Positions 37,201 through 49,254 are shown, numbered from the stretch's first letter. The stretch: DNA of 64,000 bases from Blastomyces gilchristii SLH14081 (GCF_000003855.2 NW_003101678.1:2173134-2237133); one strand, 5' to 3'. The notes: a model not told the origin generated them from the letters alone. Program-made: numbers and translations.

Positions 37201-39135
37201 ATCATGACAGCTTATAACAGTTTACTTTAATCAAGAAACTCTCACAGTGATAGATTCACTGAACTCAGAGACTGAGTGAGTTCTGATTCAAGATAGAATA
37301 TATCAAGGGAACTAAGAACTCAGTGAATGAACTCTCTCACAGGTCAGACTATATTAAGAAGATCAGAATAACAGATATAGAGAGACTAGAGAAAATAGAA
37401 AAGCTTTATAGAATGCTTAAACTGAGTGTTATAAAGAGATTGACTGAAGAGTCTCTTAATCTCTTATAAGAGAAGAGAGAAGAGAGAGAGAAGAAGCCTG
37501 TATAACTACTCTCTATAACACTGAGAGTTAACACTCTGAGAATCTCTGTGAGAATTCTTGAAGAGAGTATCTATAATCTGAAGAATTTACAGACTTTGAG
37601 AAGTGCTGTGAAAGACCTGATGTAAGAGAAAACAGAGTATAAGTCTTTGTAAGATCTTCTATTCAGATTGTCTGAACTACAACTGAAGAATGAATATGCT
37701 CAGTATATTCAGAAACTGCTCACAGCAGAGATCAATCCTGCAGAAATAAAGAATTGAAGAGACTTAAATAATCTTCTATAAAGAGAGAGCTGGATTTATA
37801 TACTCATGAATGAGTTTCTATGTGTAGAACTTATCAAAAGGTATCATGACTCTTCTCTAGCAGATTATTTTACAGATACTAGAACTCATGAGTTACTTAT
37901 AAGAAAATACTTCTGACTGAAGATACAAGAACTTGTGAAGAAGATAGTGAATTCTTATACTGTTTATCAGAATTTGTAGATAGTGCAGTTCAGGCTATAT
38001 AAAGAACTTACTTCTCTACTCATTCTGTAAGAACCTTGAGAACAGCTAGAAATGAATACTCTTATAAGCCTCTCTGAAAGCAAGAACATATATGATGTCT
38101 GCTTTGACAGTGTGCTGATGATAGTGAATTACTTTATCAAGATGACACACTTTATACTCATCTGCAAGAACTTGAAGTCAAAGAATTTGACTCATATCTT
38201 CATCTGTGATGTGATCTGATTGTATGAATTGCCTGTGAACATTGTCTCAGATAGAGAATCAATCTTTGTAGAAGAGTTCTAGTCTGACCTGATAACTATA
38301 CTGAAGATCTTATAAGATCTAAGTATGACTTTTTATCAACAGACAGATGATCAGATAGAATATCTGATAAGTATATTAAAACAGTATCTGTGATACTTTG
38401 TTAATTATAATCAGAATGACTGAGTATATTGATTATCACTTATGAAGTTTGTATATAACAACTCAAAACATATCAGCACAGGTAAAACTCTCTTTGAGAT
38501 GCTCACTGAGACTCATCTGTGAATGATCTTGATGAACCTGTGAGAGTACACTATAGAGTGTGATAATGTCTGTGAATAAGCTGAGAGAATTCAGAAGATC
38601 TGGGAGAAAGCTTGTGAATTCTTAAGAAAGACTCAAGAGTATTAGAAGAGATACTATGACTTCAAGCATATTGTAAAGAGTTTCAAGAAAGATAATAGAG
38701 TCTGACTGAGTCTAGAAATCATCATCATATGAAGACCTAGTAAGAAGCTAGATCTCTTGTAAACAGAGTCTTGTAAGATTATAAAGAAAGTTAGTTTACA
38801 GTTCTACAGATTGAAACTGTTACCTGAGTTACAGATGTACAATATTTTTCATGTCTCTTTACTCTGTGAATATAAGGAATTCTCAGAAGAGAATTCTGTG
38901 ACTCATCACTCTATCTATGAAGCACTAGAGAGTGAAAGAGAATACCAGATCAAAGAGATTATTAACTCAGAGAAGTGAGATCATGAGCTCTGATTCAAGA
39001 TTCAGTAGCAAGAGTATTCTGACAAGATGAATAAGTTCACTTGAGAATCATTCAGATAGATAAGACATCTGCAGAAGCTGAGACATGACTTTCATACTGT
39101 GAATTCTGATAAGTCAGAATGATACAGTCTTTGCT
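34230..39135 (+). pseudogene. H-plus gag-pol with chromodomain, decayed
   Basis: Gag (about 34230-35280) ends with a knuckle near 35281-35325 reading CFICSKSEYLCANC, a CCHC motif with His to Tyr. Protease follows, then RT (about 36130-36660; VIFVKKKNKDLRLYVDYCDL, catalytic box YLNDVMMYS with one Asp to Asn). RNase H (about 36960-37330) and integrase (about 37830-38460; VSDRESIF, FYQQTDDQ, FVYNNSKH) come next, then a chromodomain (about 38930-39060; EREYQIKEIINSEK). TGA replaces Trp throughout. Same protein as the H-minus copy, with independent mutations. Confidence 0.83.
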
Positions 39136-39417
39136 AAAAACCTGATTATGACAAAGATATTAACACTGTCATTTGTGAATTCTAGTCTATAAGATGATGA
39201 GTTTCTACTGAGATGAACAGTCTGCAGTGTATACAAGAGAAGAAGAAATTATATTCTCATTAAAGTTAAAAAACAGAAAATAAACAGGGCTGTGAACACA
39301 ATTTAGAGACTAACAAAGAAAAAACAAAGAAAACTCACACTCACATTCTCAATATCTGCAATACTCAATTCTCTCACAACTATCAATTCCCCTCCTCAAA
39401 GAAGCAGAGAGCATTAT

Positions 39418-39596
39418 TGTGATTCAAAGGTTGCTTAAGCCAGCGTACGATTACAGGTGTACGCCGGCTTCTTATATATTGTAATATTGTACGCTAAATT
39501 AATTAGTGGCCGCTATGGCCCTCTTTACATTCATACACTAGTAGTTCAGAAGCGGCTGTGTTATTATCTGATAGTTATACATTCTTTCAAATCACA
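39418..39596 (-). repeat. G2 3' LTR (179 bp)
   Basis: Identical in length to the 5' LTR. By eye the two differ at about 19 sites, all transitions and about 16 at CG positions (CG in one, CA, TG or TA in the other). It lies ~300 bp upstream of the antisense gene's ATG, so a bidirectional LTR promoter is possible but unproven. Confidence 0.92.
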
Positions 39597-39903
39597 TTCT
39601 CTCTCATCAGATTTGATCATGCTCACATGACCATGTTGTACGCCCTAGCTTTATGTGAATTAGCTTGTCACTAGTGTTTCACAATTGTGTACTCTATCCC
39701 TGATTCAGCTAGTGTTCTGTGTACACTCTCACAAAGAAACTTTCACTATATTATATCACTCATTCACTAACTTTTCTCATTCTTCAATCATCATCTTCAT
39801 CATCATCATCATTGAATGTTATCATCTCATTCAAGATTTCTATCTCTTCTTCTGTTCAATTCTTTTCATCTGTTCATCTATCATGTTATACGCGTTTCTG
39901 GCG

Positions 39904-41669
39904 ATGGCCTCTCATTCCCACAACAAGCATTCTCATAGTGCTCATATCAGACAGTTTGTTAGCAGTAAGTGTAATGCATTGTGAAACATGATCAGAACTT
40001 GTTTATCTTCTAACAATCACCAGAATGTACTATCATAAATGACACATCTTCTTCATCTTCTTATACATTCTTGATCATTTCCTTCTCAGTGAGTTTCTGA
40101 TTATGTTTTCTGGCATAATTTTGTGTGAACACAGATGCTGATATATTGTTTTTATTCATATAGAATCTTCACATATTGACAGATTCATATCTGCTGATGA
40201 TAGTGAACTCAGTGTTGAATCATTGATCAAGAACTTGAAGAATGTGATAATGAAGAAATTACTTATATCATGTGTGACTAAGTCTTCTGTGTTCTCTCTT
40301 GCCTCTTCTGCTGCTTCTTTCCCTGCTGCTTCTTCTCAATCTTCTACACTTGCCTCTGTGTCTGGTTCTCCTGCTTCTGCTACTCCTGTTCCCGCGACCT
40401 CTACTTCTGCTGCTTCTGGTTTTGCCATCTCTGCTTTCATTATCAGCTCTCTCTGTTTCAAGAAGATGTTGTATAGACTTAATAAACTATCTCTCTCAGC
40501 ATGTACACTCTCACTCTTCTTGTCAACTTCTAGAACAATTTATTGTACAAAGACTGTGTATAATATGACTATCTGAAGCTCAGTCATGAACACTGATTAT
40601 TATGTTTATTTTAAATATTTATGATGAAGCAATTATTTATTCATATCAGAGAATCATTCTCTCTCTCAACAGTGTCAAGATTGTAAGTCTTTTTCTTTTT
40701 CATCTTTTTTTTCTGATGCTGATTTTCCTGTTCTTAGAAGAAATTATTATGAGTTTTACTGTGTACAAAGTTGTGATGTTCACAGATATCAAGAAGCTTT
40801 TCATGACTGTAAAGTTCAATATTGCAGAAACATTCACTCTGATGAATTTCTTCAGAATAATGAATTCATATCAGTCTATTCTCTGATATCTGTTGTCTGA
40901 CTTCATAGTGCAGGTGAAAGATATCTGTGTTTTCAGAAACAGGAATGTGAATGTCATACTCTTTTACACTTACAGGTGTGAGGCTTGTACACCTTGTCTG
41001 AGATGTTATCATGAGAATGAGCTGTTTGCACACTGCATTCTGCTTCCTGCATTTCCTCATGTCCCTCTCTCTCTCTCTGAGAAGCCTTGTGTGTGGTGTA
41101 ATTATGTGTACAATTCTAAGGTCAACAGATGTTCATTCAGTAATTGTTATCTCTGCTTTTGCAGTTTTGTATACTAATAATAGTTCTTAGTTGCTCTGAC
41201 ACCAGAGGCTATTTTAATTGAAGATGATAACACTGCTGAGACTACTCTCTTTCACTCTCAAGCTTCTTCTGTTACTTTCTCTCTCTTCTCTACAGAGAAG
41301 ATTGTGCACACACTGAGTTATAAGTATTCAGCCTCAGGTGGCTTCTGCTGTTATTTGTCTGATTCTGTGTCTTCTTCTTCTTCTGTTTCTTCTGTCTTTA
41401 TTCTCTCTATTCTGGCTTCTGATCCTGCAGACTCTGTACTCTTCTTCAATTTCTCTATGTATATATGTGTGCATTTCTATATTGGCATTCCAGTCAATCT
41501 TGTGATAAATGACATTAATGTTGTATACAGAGTGATAGAGAAATCAGAGACATGTATGATATTATTATAAGAGTGGCTTGCAGCTCTTGAATTCCTTACA
41601 GATATCAAGTTTTAAGATTTCCTTTATTTTTGATGTTTTTCAGATGACGTGGTGTTGAAAATAGATTAA
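39904..41669 (+). pseudogene. G2 antisense gene, multi-intron, Cys-rich product of ~515 residues
   Basis: A gene opposite to G2's gag-pol, present at the same place in G1. ATG 39904 (MASHSHNKHSHSAH). Intron 1 is 39965-40023 (GTAAGT, CTAAC, CAG; 59 nt). A tentative intron 2 is 40089-40134 (GTGAGT...CAG). Exon 3 is Ser/Ala-rich. Intron 3, 40683-40737 (GTAAGT...TTCTTAG; 55 nt), moves the frame to a Cys-rich exon 4: CEACTPCLRC, C after 9 residues, then CVWC and C (40960-41135). Intron 4 is 41140-41190 (GTAATT, ACTAAT, TTCTTAG; 51 nt). TAA stop at 41667-41669, 62 bp from the convergent pol stop. In-frame TGA (40574, 40622, 40625, 40884) and TAA (41568) fit TGG or CAA decay. No family recognised; the Cys spacing suggests metal binding. 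Neither copy is intact. Confidence 0.62.
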
Positions 41670-41731
41670 ATATATGACATATGAAAATAAATGAAGTGTG
41701 TATGATAATATTTGTCTTTTACAGCTGATTC

Positions 41732-44700
41732 TTACAGTTGATGATTAATTCATTATCTCTTTTCTTTTCTTATGCTTTTTTCTTTATCTGCTAGTCACTA
41801 CTCTTATGCAACCTCTATATAGTACAGCATTCAGTGACTAGGTTCAGCAGCTTTCATCTTTTGAAATTCTGTCTCATACATTATACTGTCTCTCTTCACC
41901 TGCTCAGACTACTACAGTGAATGACTCATCAAAACTAATCTCATCTGATCTCTGAGCATTCTCAGAGATCAAGATAACTTAGTCTCATGTGTTCACAGAT
42001 GTTTCAGATAGTTCATTCTCTGTGATCTCTGTGATTGAACTGATGTAAATAGTTGAATTCAACTCTGAATTCTTTTTTCTTCTGTGATCTGACTCATATA
42101 CAAGTCTGTTACTTTGAGACTGCTCTTTATCATGTTACATCTGCTATCTGCAGCATATTATTATACAACCAGCTACAGTCTCATCACTTATTAAAGTATG
42201 ACATTTATCTGATTTCTTCATTTCTTCTCATTCTTTTCTTATAATTGTGAAAAGATCAGAATAAGTGAGATCATCTGATTCATAAGTGTCTATGATTTCT
42301 CTTACTTCATAAGACTTTTCAATTATAAGTCTCTTCTTTTTCAATGCTGATGATAGTGCTGTGAATGATTATAATTCACTCAAGTCTTACATCTTTGCTT
42401 TCACAAGTTATAAATTATTGATTAAGTTGTATAAGACTTGTCCCTCTGATTCTTTCAATGTGTACATTCTCAGAGAATGTGATTTGAGTATTTTATATAA
42501 CTCAAACCACCTAGATTGAAACTTCTCAGAACTCTCATTATGTACAAGAACTCATGTTCTCATCTTGAGATTCAATTCCTTAACTAGTGAGTCTCATATT
42601 CTTTTCAATTGAATTGCTCAGTTCAGGAGTAACTTGTTAGCTTTTACATGTGCATGGCTGATCTCTTTCAATCTTGATTTCATGTCTGTGACTGCTGTGT
42701 CTGTAACTGCTACTGCTGTGTCTGTAACTGCTGTTTCTGCTGTGTCTGTGACTGTTGTATTCGCAACTGCTGTTCCCTCTCTCATCTTTTTCAAAGCATT
42801 CTTCAGAATGTGCAGATGCAATTCATACAACAGGTAGAATGATAAATGCTTGAAGACTGCATGCTGTCAAATCCGCATGGCCAGTAGCACCTGCCCGAGA
42901 TATTCATCTCATAGTCTCATAGGCTTGCTCACTAGATATTTCATCAGCATGTTGCTCAAGATTTCATTCAAGTGTTTCATCTTCCTATTCATCTGTGAAT
43001 AATATAATGTTATTCTATAATATCTTGTCTGTAACTAGCTCATGAAATGCCTCACTGCTTCTTCTACAAGGTTCACATCATTATCAGTTAGAATCTCGCG
43101 CAGCATTTCATAGTTGACATAGATCTCATTATGTAGAAACTTTGTCACCACCTCCTCTATTGTCTCTGAAACTGCTTTTATGACTGGTCAGTCAGTAGCA
43201 TAATCAATAGCAGTGATTATTCATTGATTTTCATTTGACATCTGCAGCAATATGTCTATGAGATTCATTCTTCATTGTTTAAATGATTGTATTATACACT
43301 TCATCTGATATTACACTTTCTTGCATTCTAATTCTTTCTTAGATTCTTTTGCAACCTGACAATTCAGACACTCATAAGTATACATCTGAATGTTCTCAGT
43401 CATGCTTGGCCAGTATACTCTTGATTCAAGTACACTCATGAGTTCAGAGCTTTCTAAGTGACTGAATTTCTTGTGCATGTGAGTCATCAAGTTATGTTAA
43501 AATGAAGATTCTAGATAGAGAGCTTCTATATATTCTAGATTGTGATAAAGCACAATGTCAGTTTTCAATTTCCTCAGCTTGAAGTTCAGAAGCATCTCTT
43601 CTACTACTTTTATAAGACACTTATCATCTGACATCTTGCCATTCTTTAAGTGAGAGATTATGATGTTTACTCATTCTGATTCCTTGCATTCTCTCAGCAT
43701 ATTTAACATGAATGTTTCTTATGCCTGGTTTGTAAAACTCTCATTCATGAAATCAGATCTGCAACTGATTGCATCAGGCATCACAGCATCTAATTCTTTT
43801 CAGTATTTGATATGAAGATTGTATGCTTAAAACTCTGAGATTCAATGTGCTAAGTGTTTGAAAGGTTTTATTATTAATTATAGATAGATAAGGCTTTCAT
43901 AATTCATGATTACTATTGTCATATGTCTGTTATTAATATATCTATCTCATAACACCAGTGTGTGCTTAATCACTAGCAATTTCTTTTCATACACTGAGTA
44001 ATTGAGCTCAGTGTCTGATAGTTTTCTATCATTGTATATCATCAGATGCAGCTTGTCATTCTTACTCATCTGTAGAAGAGCGCCTCTGATAGCTCATTTA
44101 AATGCATCTGTCTTAATGTAGAAAGGTTTATCACAATCTGATTGAATAAGTACTAAGAATGTTATTATATATTCTCTCAGTGTGAGAAAAGCCTCTTCAT
44201 ACACAGCATTTCAGATGATTGAATAAAACTTCTTCTTTTACAGATTTGCATCTGTTTCTCTTAAGAGATCTGAGAGTGATGTAGATATTTATATGAAATC
44301 CTTGATAAATCTGTGATAGTATGAGATCAATTCAAGAAACTGTTGTACATGATGTACATTTCTCAGTCATAATCAATTTGCTATAACATTCAATTTCTTC
44401 AGAATGAGATGTATACAGTCATCACTCACTACATGTTCTATGAACTTTAACTCTTTCATTTCAAACACACACTTGATTAATTTAATGTAGAGCTTATACT
44501 CTGTCAGAGTTATAAGTACTTCATTAAGATGCTTCAGATATTTGTTGTATAAGTTTGAAAAGACTAGAATGTTATTGAGATATATGAGGCATGAGGTTTC
44601 ATTCTGTTTATAAAGAATTGTATTCATCATTATTTGAAAGATAGCAGGCACATTTATCAGATCAAATGATATTATCAGGAATTCAAACTTCTCTCATTGC

Positions 44701-47520
44701 ATATTAAACATGATTCACAGAACTGACAGTTTGTCTACACAGATCTGCCAGTATTCTGAGAGAAGATCAATCTTTGATAGATATCAGGCATTTCTGACTG
44801 TATTCAACTGTTATTGAATTCATAGCAGTGGATATTCATTCTTGATTGTAAGCTTGTTAAGTGCTCAATAATCAATACACATTCATCACTTCTCACTCAT
44901 CTTTTTCACAAATAGAACTGAAAAGCCCCACACACTTGATGAGAGTTGTATGAGACCATGTTCTAGAAGGTTGATGATCTGACACTTCTGTTCTTTGAGA
45001 TGCATTTGTAACAGAGGGTATGCATTCTGATTGACTGGTTTTATATTCTTCATGTCAATCTCATGTACAAATCCTTGTTCTGACAGCAATTTCAGTGAAA
45101 GATCTGTTCAGAAGATCTTCTCATACTTCTTCAGAAGCTTCTTCATACACTTGTCCTTCTGTATATTCTTTATCTTAGTTTTCTCTGCTTTCAGGTTCTG
45201 TATAACATACAGAATGCTTTCAGATGAGGTCTTGCAAATCATTCTCTTTACTTGTTGATGTGTAAGCAGATTTAACCCTTCTATATCAGAGATATGAAAT
45301 GTTCTTCTCATATCAGTTAATAGAATTGTATGAACTGTTTTCTTTCTATTGATCAACTGTATATGACATGTACATCATTGAATCTGCAGATTAAATCTTT
45401 GAAATCAATCAAGTCTGAGAATAAGGTTGTATTTCACATTCTGCAGCTCTCACACTCAAATATAGTAAGATCATTCTCTGAAGTGCAAGGAAACTCTTAC
45501 TCTTGCAGGTAATATCAAATATCAGTTATCAGATAATCTTATATATCAGAGATTCTTCACTCAGTGAACCTCTTTCAATCTTCAGATTATATGATTACTA
45601 ATATATTGTATAGAAGCTTCTGTATCTGCTAACACTTTTGCAGTCATCTCTTAATTCTTATTCAAGTATCTCTTATACATTAACATTTCAGGCTCTAAGG
45701 TATTGAGGTGAGCATTCACTTCATCCTCACTCACTTCTCAGTCAGAAGCCTGCTTCCTCTTATCATTCACAGAATTCAGAAAATCATCTAACACAGACAT
45801 CTCTTTCACTTTGAAGACTTTTCATAGAATATCAGTGAGTGTCTCTGAGCTCACTGATTCTGCTAGTTTTTTGACTTTCTTGCTTCTCTTGACTGTGCAC
45901 ACTAAGTGCAATCTTTTGTATCATGATTTTGACATCTGTAGTTGAAGCAAGCTTGATGCTCATGATATCAAGATTTTCATCTAGAGAATCTCTTTTTCAG
46001 GGGATTCAGCACTTTAGCAATGATATTCAGATCTAGATTCATTGTGTCTGAGTGTGTGACTTGTATTATAGAAGTCTGATTACCTGTTCTTCACTGAGAT
46101 ATACTTGATTGCAGTATTTTCTATCACAATTGACTCACTTGTTCCTGTATAATAAGGATATTGTATACTTCCTTCACTGTGTCTGGCTGTGAGATTAAGC
46201 ATTTTCATTCCACTCTTAACTTGAGTGTAAGATCATAGATGAAGATCTGTAAACAGAAAGATGTTAAAAGCTCTTCATTCAACATGAGATAGTGTAAGCT
46301 GAAGTGTGTGAAGTATAATGTAAGATTGCTCACTTGTCTACACTCAGTGAAGTATTTATAACACTTATCTCACATGTTCACTTTCTCAAAGTTGTGTAAG
46401 ATTCATTTGAAAAACTTATTTCATGTTCATGAGAATAAATATCACTTCAGATCTGCAAGATTTATCTTTTCATCAGTTATTCACAATGACTTTGCTTTTC
46501 TGTGTAGAAATGCAGCAGATCTTAAGACTTATTGAAATTTCATTGACTATCTGTCTGTGAGTTCACATTCAATCTGATAATATAATTATATCTGACTTAG
46601 CCAGCTGATTGCAGCATCATTTTTTTGATTGTTATTGAAGCTTGATGACTTCAGCAGATCTCCTGACTTGATGTATCTCATACTCAGATTCTCATCCTGC
46701 ACAGTGATCTCTGATGATGTGTACACTTCTGAAGAGATCATGAACAATTGTGATGAGATCTTCAGGTTCAGTGTAGTCACCTGTCTATGTAAATGTTCAA
46801 TCTTCTGCTGCAGGCCTAAGATCTGGTTTTCTCTATTCTTATTGATGGTGGTGATTGTGTCAGTGAAGCTCTTTATAGTGAATGCTTAATCTGCAGTGAA
46901 TGTCAATTGTTGTTTGACTTCTGCCTCAGCCTGTCACTGTGTACACAAGGCCTCAATCTCATTTAGAATCCTCATACACATACAGAGCTTTAATTCCAGT
47001 TTGATGATCTCAGTCACTTTTCTTACTGTTTTAAGTAAACTCTCTGAGAGGTTCTGCATACCTTTCAGTTCAGGTAGCAGAGAAGAATGTTATTCATATC
47101 AGCTAGAGAAGATATTCATTTCAGTGATTTCTTGTTAATTGTACAATGTCTATTATTATATCACTGTATTGTTATATCACTATATTATTATATGATTTCT
47201 GTTATCATCATACAACTTCAGTGATGGTCATTCCTCTCTTTTATTCCTTTGAATGAAGAGCAGTCTTCTTTGAATCTGGTTCATCACTTTCATCTCTTTT
47301 CTCACACCTCATCTGTTCGCATACATGGCATTCATCTGAGTGTGAAGTTTTTCCTCAACAAGTGAAGCAGCATTAATTGAATACTCTTTCACTCATCACT
47401 CTTTGTACACTATCTTTTGAGGCATTCTAGGACCACACTGGCATGATAACTATAAATTACTTCATAGATGGAATTATCACACTCTGAAGAAGTCTGTGCT
47501 TCTCACTGGTTTTTAGACAT
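41732..47520 (-). pseudogene. G2 gag-pol, decayed
   Basis: On the minus strand a likely gag ATG at 47520-47518 lies only 9 bp inside the 5' LTR, leaving no room for a usual primer-binding site. Gag runs to ~45700. Protease follows (~45600), then RT (about 45090-44370; HEIDMKNIKPVNQNAYPL, LLEHGLIQLSSSVWGF, catalytic box YLNNILVFS with both Asp changed to Asn), RNase H (about 44130-43800), and integrase (about 43550-42600). An in-frame Thr/Ala/Val/Asp repeat lies at 42684-42774, followed by a GPY/F-like tail. It is better preserved than G1 but has many TGA/TAA codons. No chromodomain is seen. Confidence 0.8.
42684..42774 (-). repeat. In-frame 15-bp-type repeat in the G2 integrase
   Basis: On the minus strand about six degenerate units of the kind GCAGTCACAGACACA encode Ala-Val-Thr-Asp-Thr. 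The same site in G1 (10982-11013) has about two units. The repeat keeps the reading frame and lies before the GPY/F-like tail. Confidence 0.75.
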
Positions 47521-47529
47521 ACTATCAGA

Positions 47530-47708
47530 TGTGATTCAAAGGTTGCTTAAGCCAGCATACAATTACAGGTGTACACCAGCTTCTTATATATTGTAATATC
47601 GTACACTAAATTAATTAGTGGCCGCTATGGCCCCCTTTACATTCGTACGCTAGTAGTTCAGAAGCGGCCGCGTTATTATCCGATGGTCGTACGTTCTTCC
47701 GAATCACA
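47530..47708 (-). repeat. G2 5' LTR (179 bp)
   Basis: The less mutated of the two LTRs, with CG retained in GAAGCGGCCGCG, CGATGGTCGTACG and TTCCGAATCACA. It begins TGTGATTC and ends GAATCACA. Confidence 0.92.
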
Positions 47709-47712
47709 TTAT

Positions 47713-49254
47713 ATCTGTGATACAGACAATTGTTGCATTTGATGCAAAGACTGTCAGAAATGCACAGACTTCAGAGAAGCTGAACACCAGGGCACATGCA
47801 GTTGTGATAGAATCTTGAGAGCTGGCTGTCTGTGTGTGTGATCAGATATCTCTCATGAAGCTGTATTCACTCTTTCAGTTATACTGAAGTATTCAGTCTG
47901 GAAATAATTGAGATGCAGAGAGAGAGCTCATCTGTTCAGGTCAACTCTCATCATGAATTCATGATATTCACATTGCCTTGATTACCTGAATTTTATGAGT
48001 ACCTGGGGACTCATCTCTCATTGATAATGAGATTGCAGAAATGCGCCACAGTGTGAGAATCATTGATGAGAAATCTAGACATATTTGCATATGTCTGATC
48101 AGAGATTGTGCAGGCAGGAGAAGAGTAATCATAGGCTTACAGAGCTGCAGAAGACACTGACAACACTGAGAGCTTTGTAAGAACTGTCAGCTAGAATCTG
48201 TAAGAAATTACTTATGAGAAGACTTACAGCAAAGAGAGGGACTGTGCTGCTTGAAGCCAGAGGCTGGCCTGAGAGAGGCATGGGGTGAGCTGCTGGCCTG
48301 AAGATCGGGTGCAGTGGCAGGGCTGAGGGAGATGAAGATGTGATTGTGAGCAGCAGTGCTCCTGCTTCATCAGCTGATAAAAAGTGATTAGAGAAGTTGC
48401 AGAGACACTCATAAGAAGCTCAGTAATAATCAGATATTGTTTATAAAGATATTGAAATTGAAAAAATTTTTATTCTTGAGAAGTTCTTGAATCAATATGC
48501 AGATATTGTCAGAAACACTCTCTCTCTGTTATCTGAGTGAAAATACTTCACAGATGAATGAGAATGCTCACAGTTTATAAGAATGAGAGCTGTTATAGAA
48601 AAAGAGAAAAGAAGATAAAATTTTACAGATAGATCTGAGATATTTATACTACTCTAGAGAGATTTACTTACACTGTGAGTAATCTTATAAAACAGTCAGA
48701 TCACTCTAGTAAACAAGAGTGATTATGAATCACAGATCTGAATCTTTCTATATGACTATAAAGAGTGATTGCAGACTGTAGATATCTTGATTCTATAATT
48801 CTACAGAGTTGATGAAAGAATGGAAAATTCCTCATAATTCTACAGTGTTAAAGAACAATGATTTGTAAGAATGAGTAAAAAATCAACTTGTAAATACTTC
48901 TCTTTAATAAGAATAATCTCACAGAGAGTGATTCATCTGTGAGATGAATCTATATAATAATCACATAAAAATCTTGTGAAAATGATTGAGAGTTAATCAG
49001 AATTCTTCTATATGAAAGATGTGAGATGAATCTGTGTGATAGTCAGAGAAGAATCTGTAAATTATAAAGAATCTTATGAAATAAGAAACTGAGTGACAGA
49101 CTCTTTTCTCTTTATAATAACAAGAGATTTTTTCTCACTGAGGTTTTTTATAGATATGAAGAATTTTTAGTGAGTATCACTGCAGTGCTGAGCTGATTCT
49201 ATGAAGTCACTCAGTGAAAGACTTCATGAATGAAGTCTTAGAGAGAAGAGAATA
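47713..49254 (+). other. H-plus post-pol region right of G2
   Basis: About 1.5 kb between the G2 insertion and the H-plus 3' LTR, homologous to 16737-18290. It contains a GC-richer patch at 48000-48400 with the coiled-coil-like frame (48091-48560). From 48560 to 49254 it is AT-rich, with repeated TCTGTGAGAT/GAATCTAT-type words and a terminal polypurine tract. No known domain. Confidence 0.6.
48091..48560 (+). pseudogene. H post-pol frame, copy 2 (coiled-coil-like, unknown)
   Basis: From an ATG at 48091 the sense frame reads MSDQRLCRQEKSNHRLTE, then TLTTLRAL, ELSARICKKLL, KRGTVLLEARGWPERGMG, and later DIVYKDIEIEKIFILEKFL. Stops are at TAA for an expected Gln (before ELSAR) and several TGA codons. 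H-minus encodes a clearly related product at 17900-17440. The Leu heptad-like spacing suggests a helix-forming protein. It starts well beyond the pol stop and would need its own message or splicing. A frame on the other strand (about 48437-48100) is also fairly open. Confidence 0.4.

Larger units (their letters stand above)
39418..47708 (-). mobile_element. G2: complete Ty3/Gypsy element with an antisense gene, 8.29 kb
   Basis: LTRs of 179 bp (39418-39596 and 47530-47708) start TGTGATTC and end GAATCACA, an 8-bp terminal inverted repeat. A 4-bp duplication TTAT is at 39414-39417 and 47709-47712. H-minus shows the empty target site near 18275-18295. On the minus strand the order is 5' LTR, gag (from ~47520), protease, RT, RNase H, integrase (to 41732). 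On the plus strand, between the pol end and the 3' LTR, lies an intron-containing gene (39904-41669). Younger than H-plus. Confidence 0.92.

Noticed and set aside
40299..40568. A Leu-rich 89-codon frame that looks like a membrane segment.
   Set aside because: It is a shifted frame over the Ser/Ala-rich exon 3 of the antisense gene; Ser (TCT/CTC-type) codons read as Leu one base over, and it is not kept in G1.
42634..42837. A Val/Thr/Ser-rich plus-strand frame with repeats.
   Set aside because: It is the complement of the in-frame repeat in G2 integrase; pol is on the minus strand.
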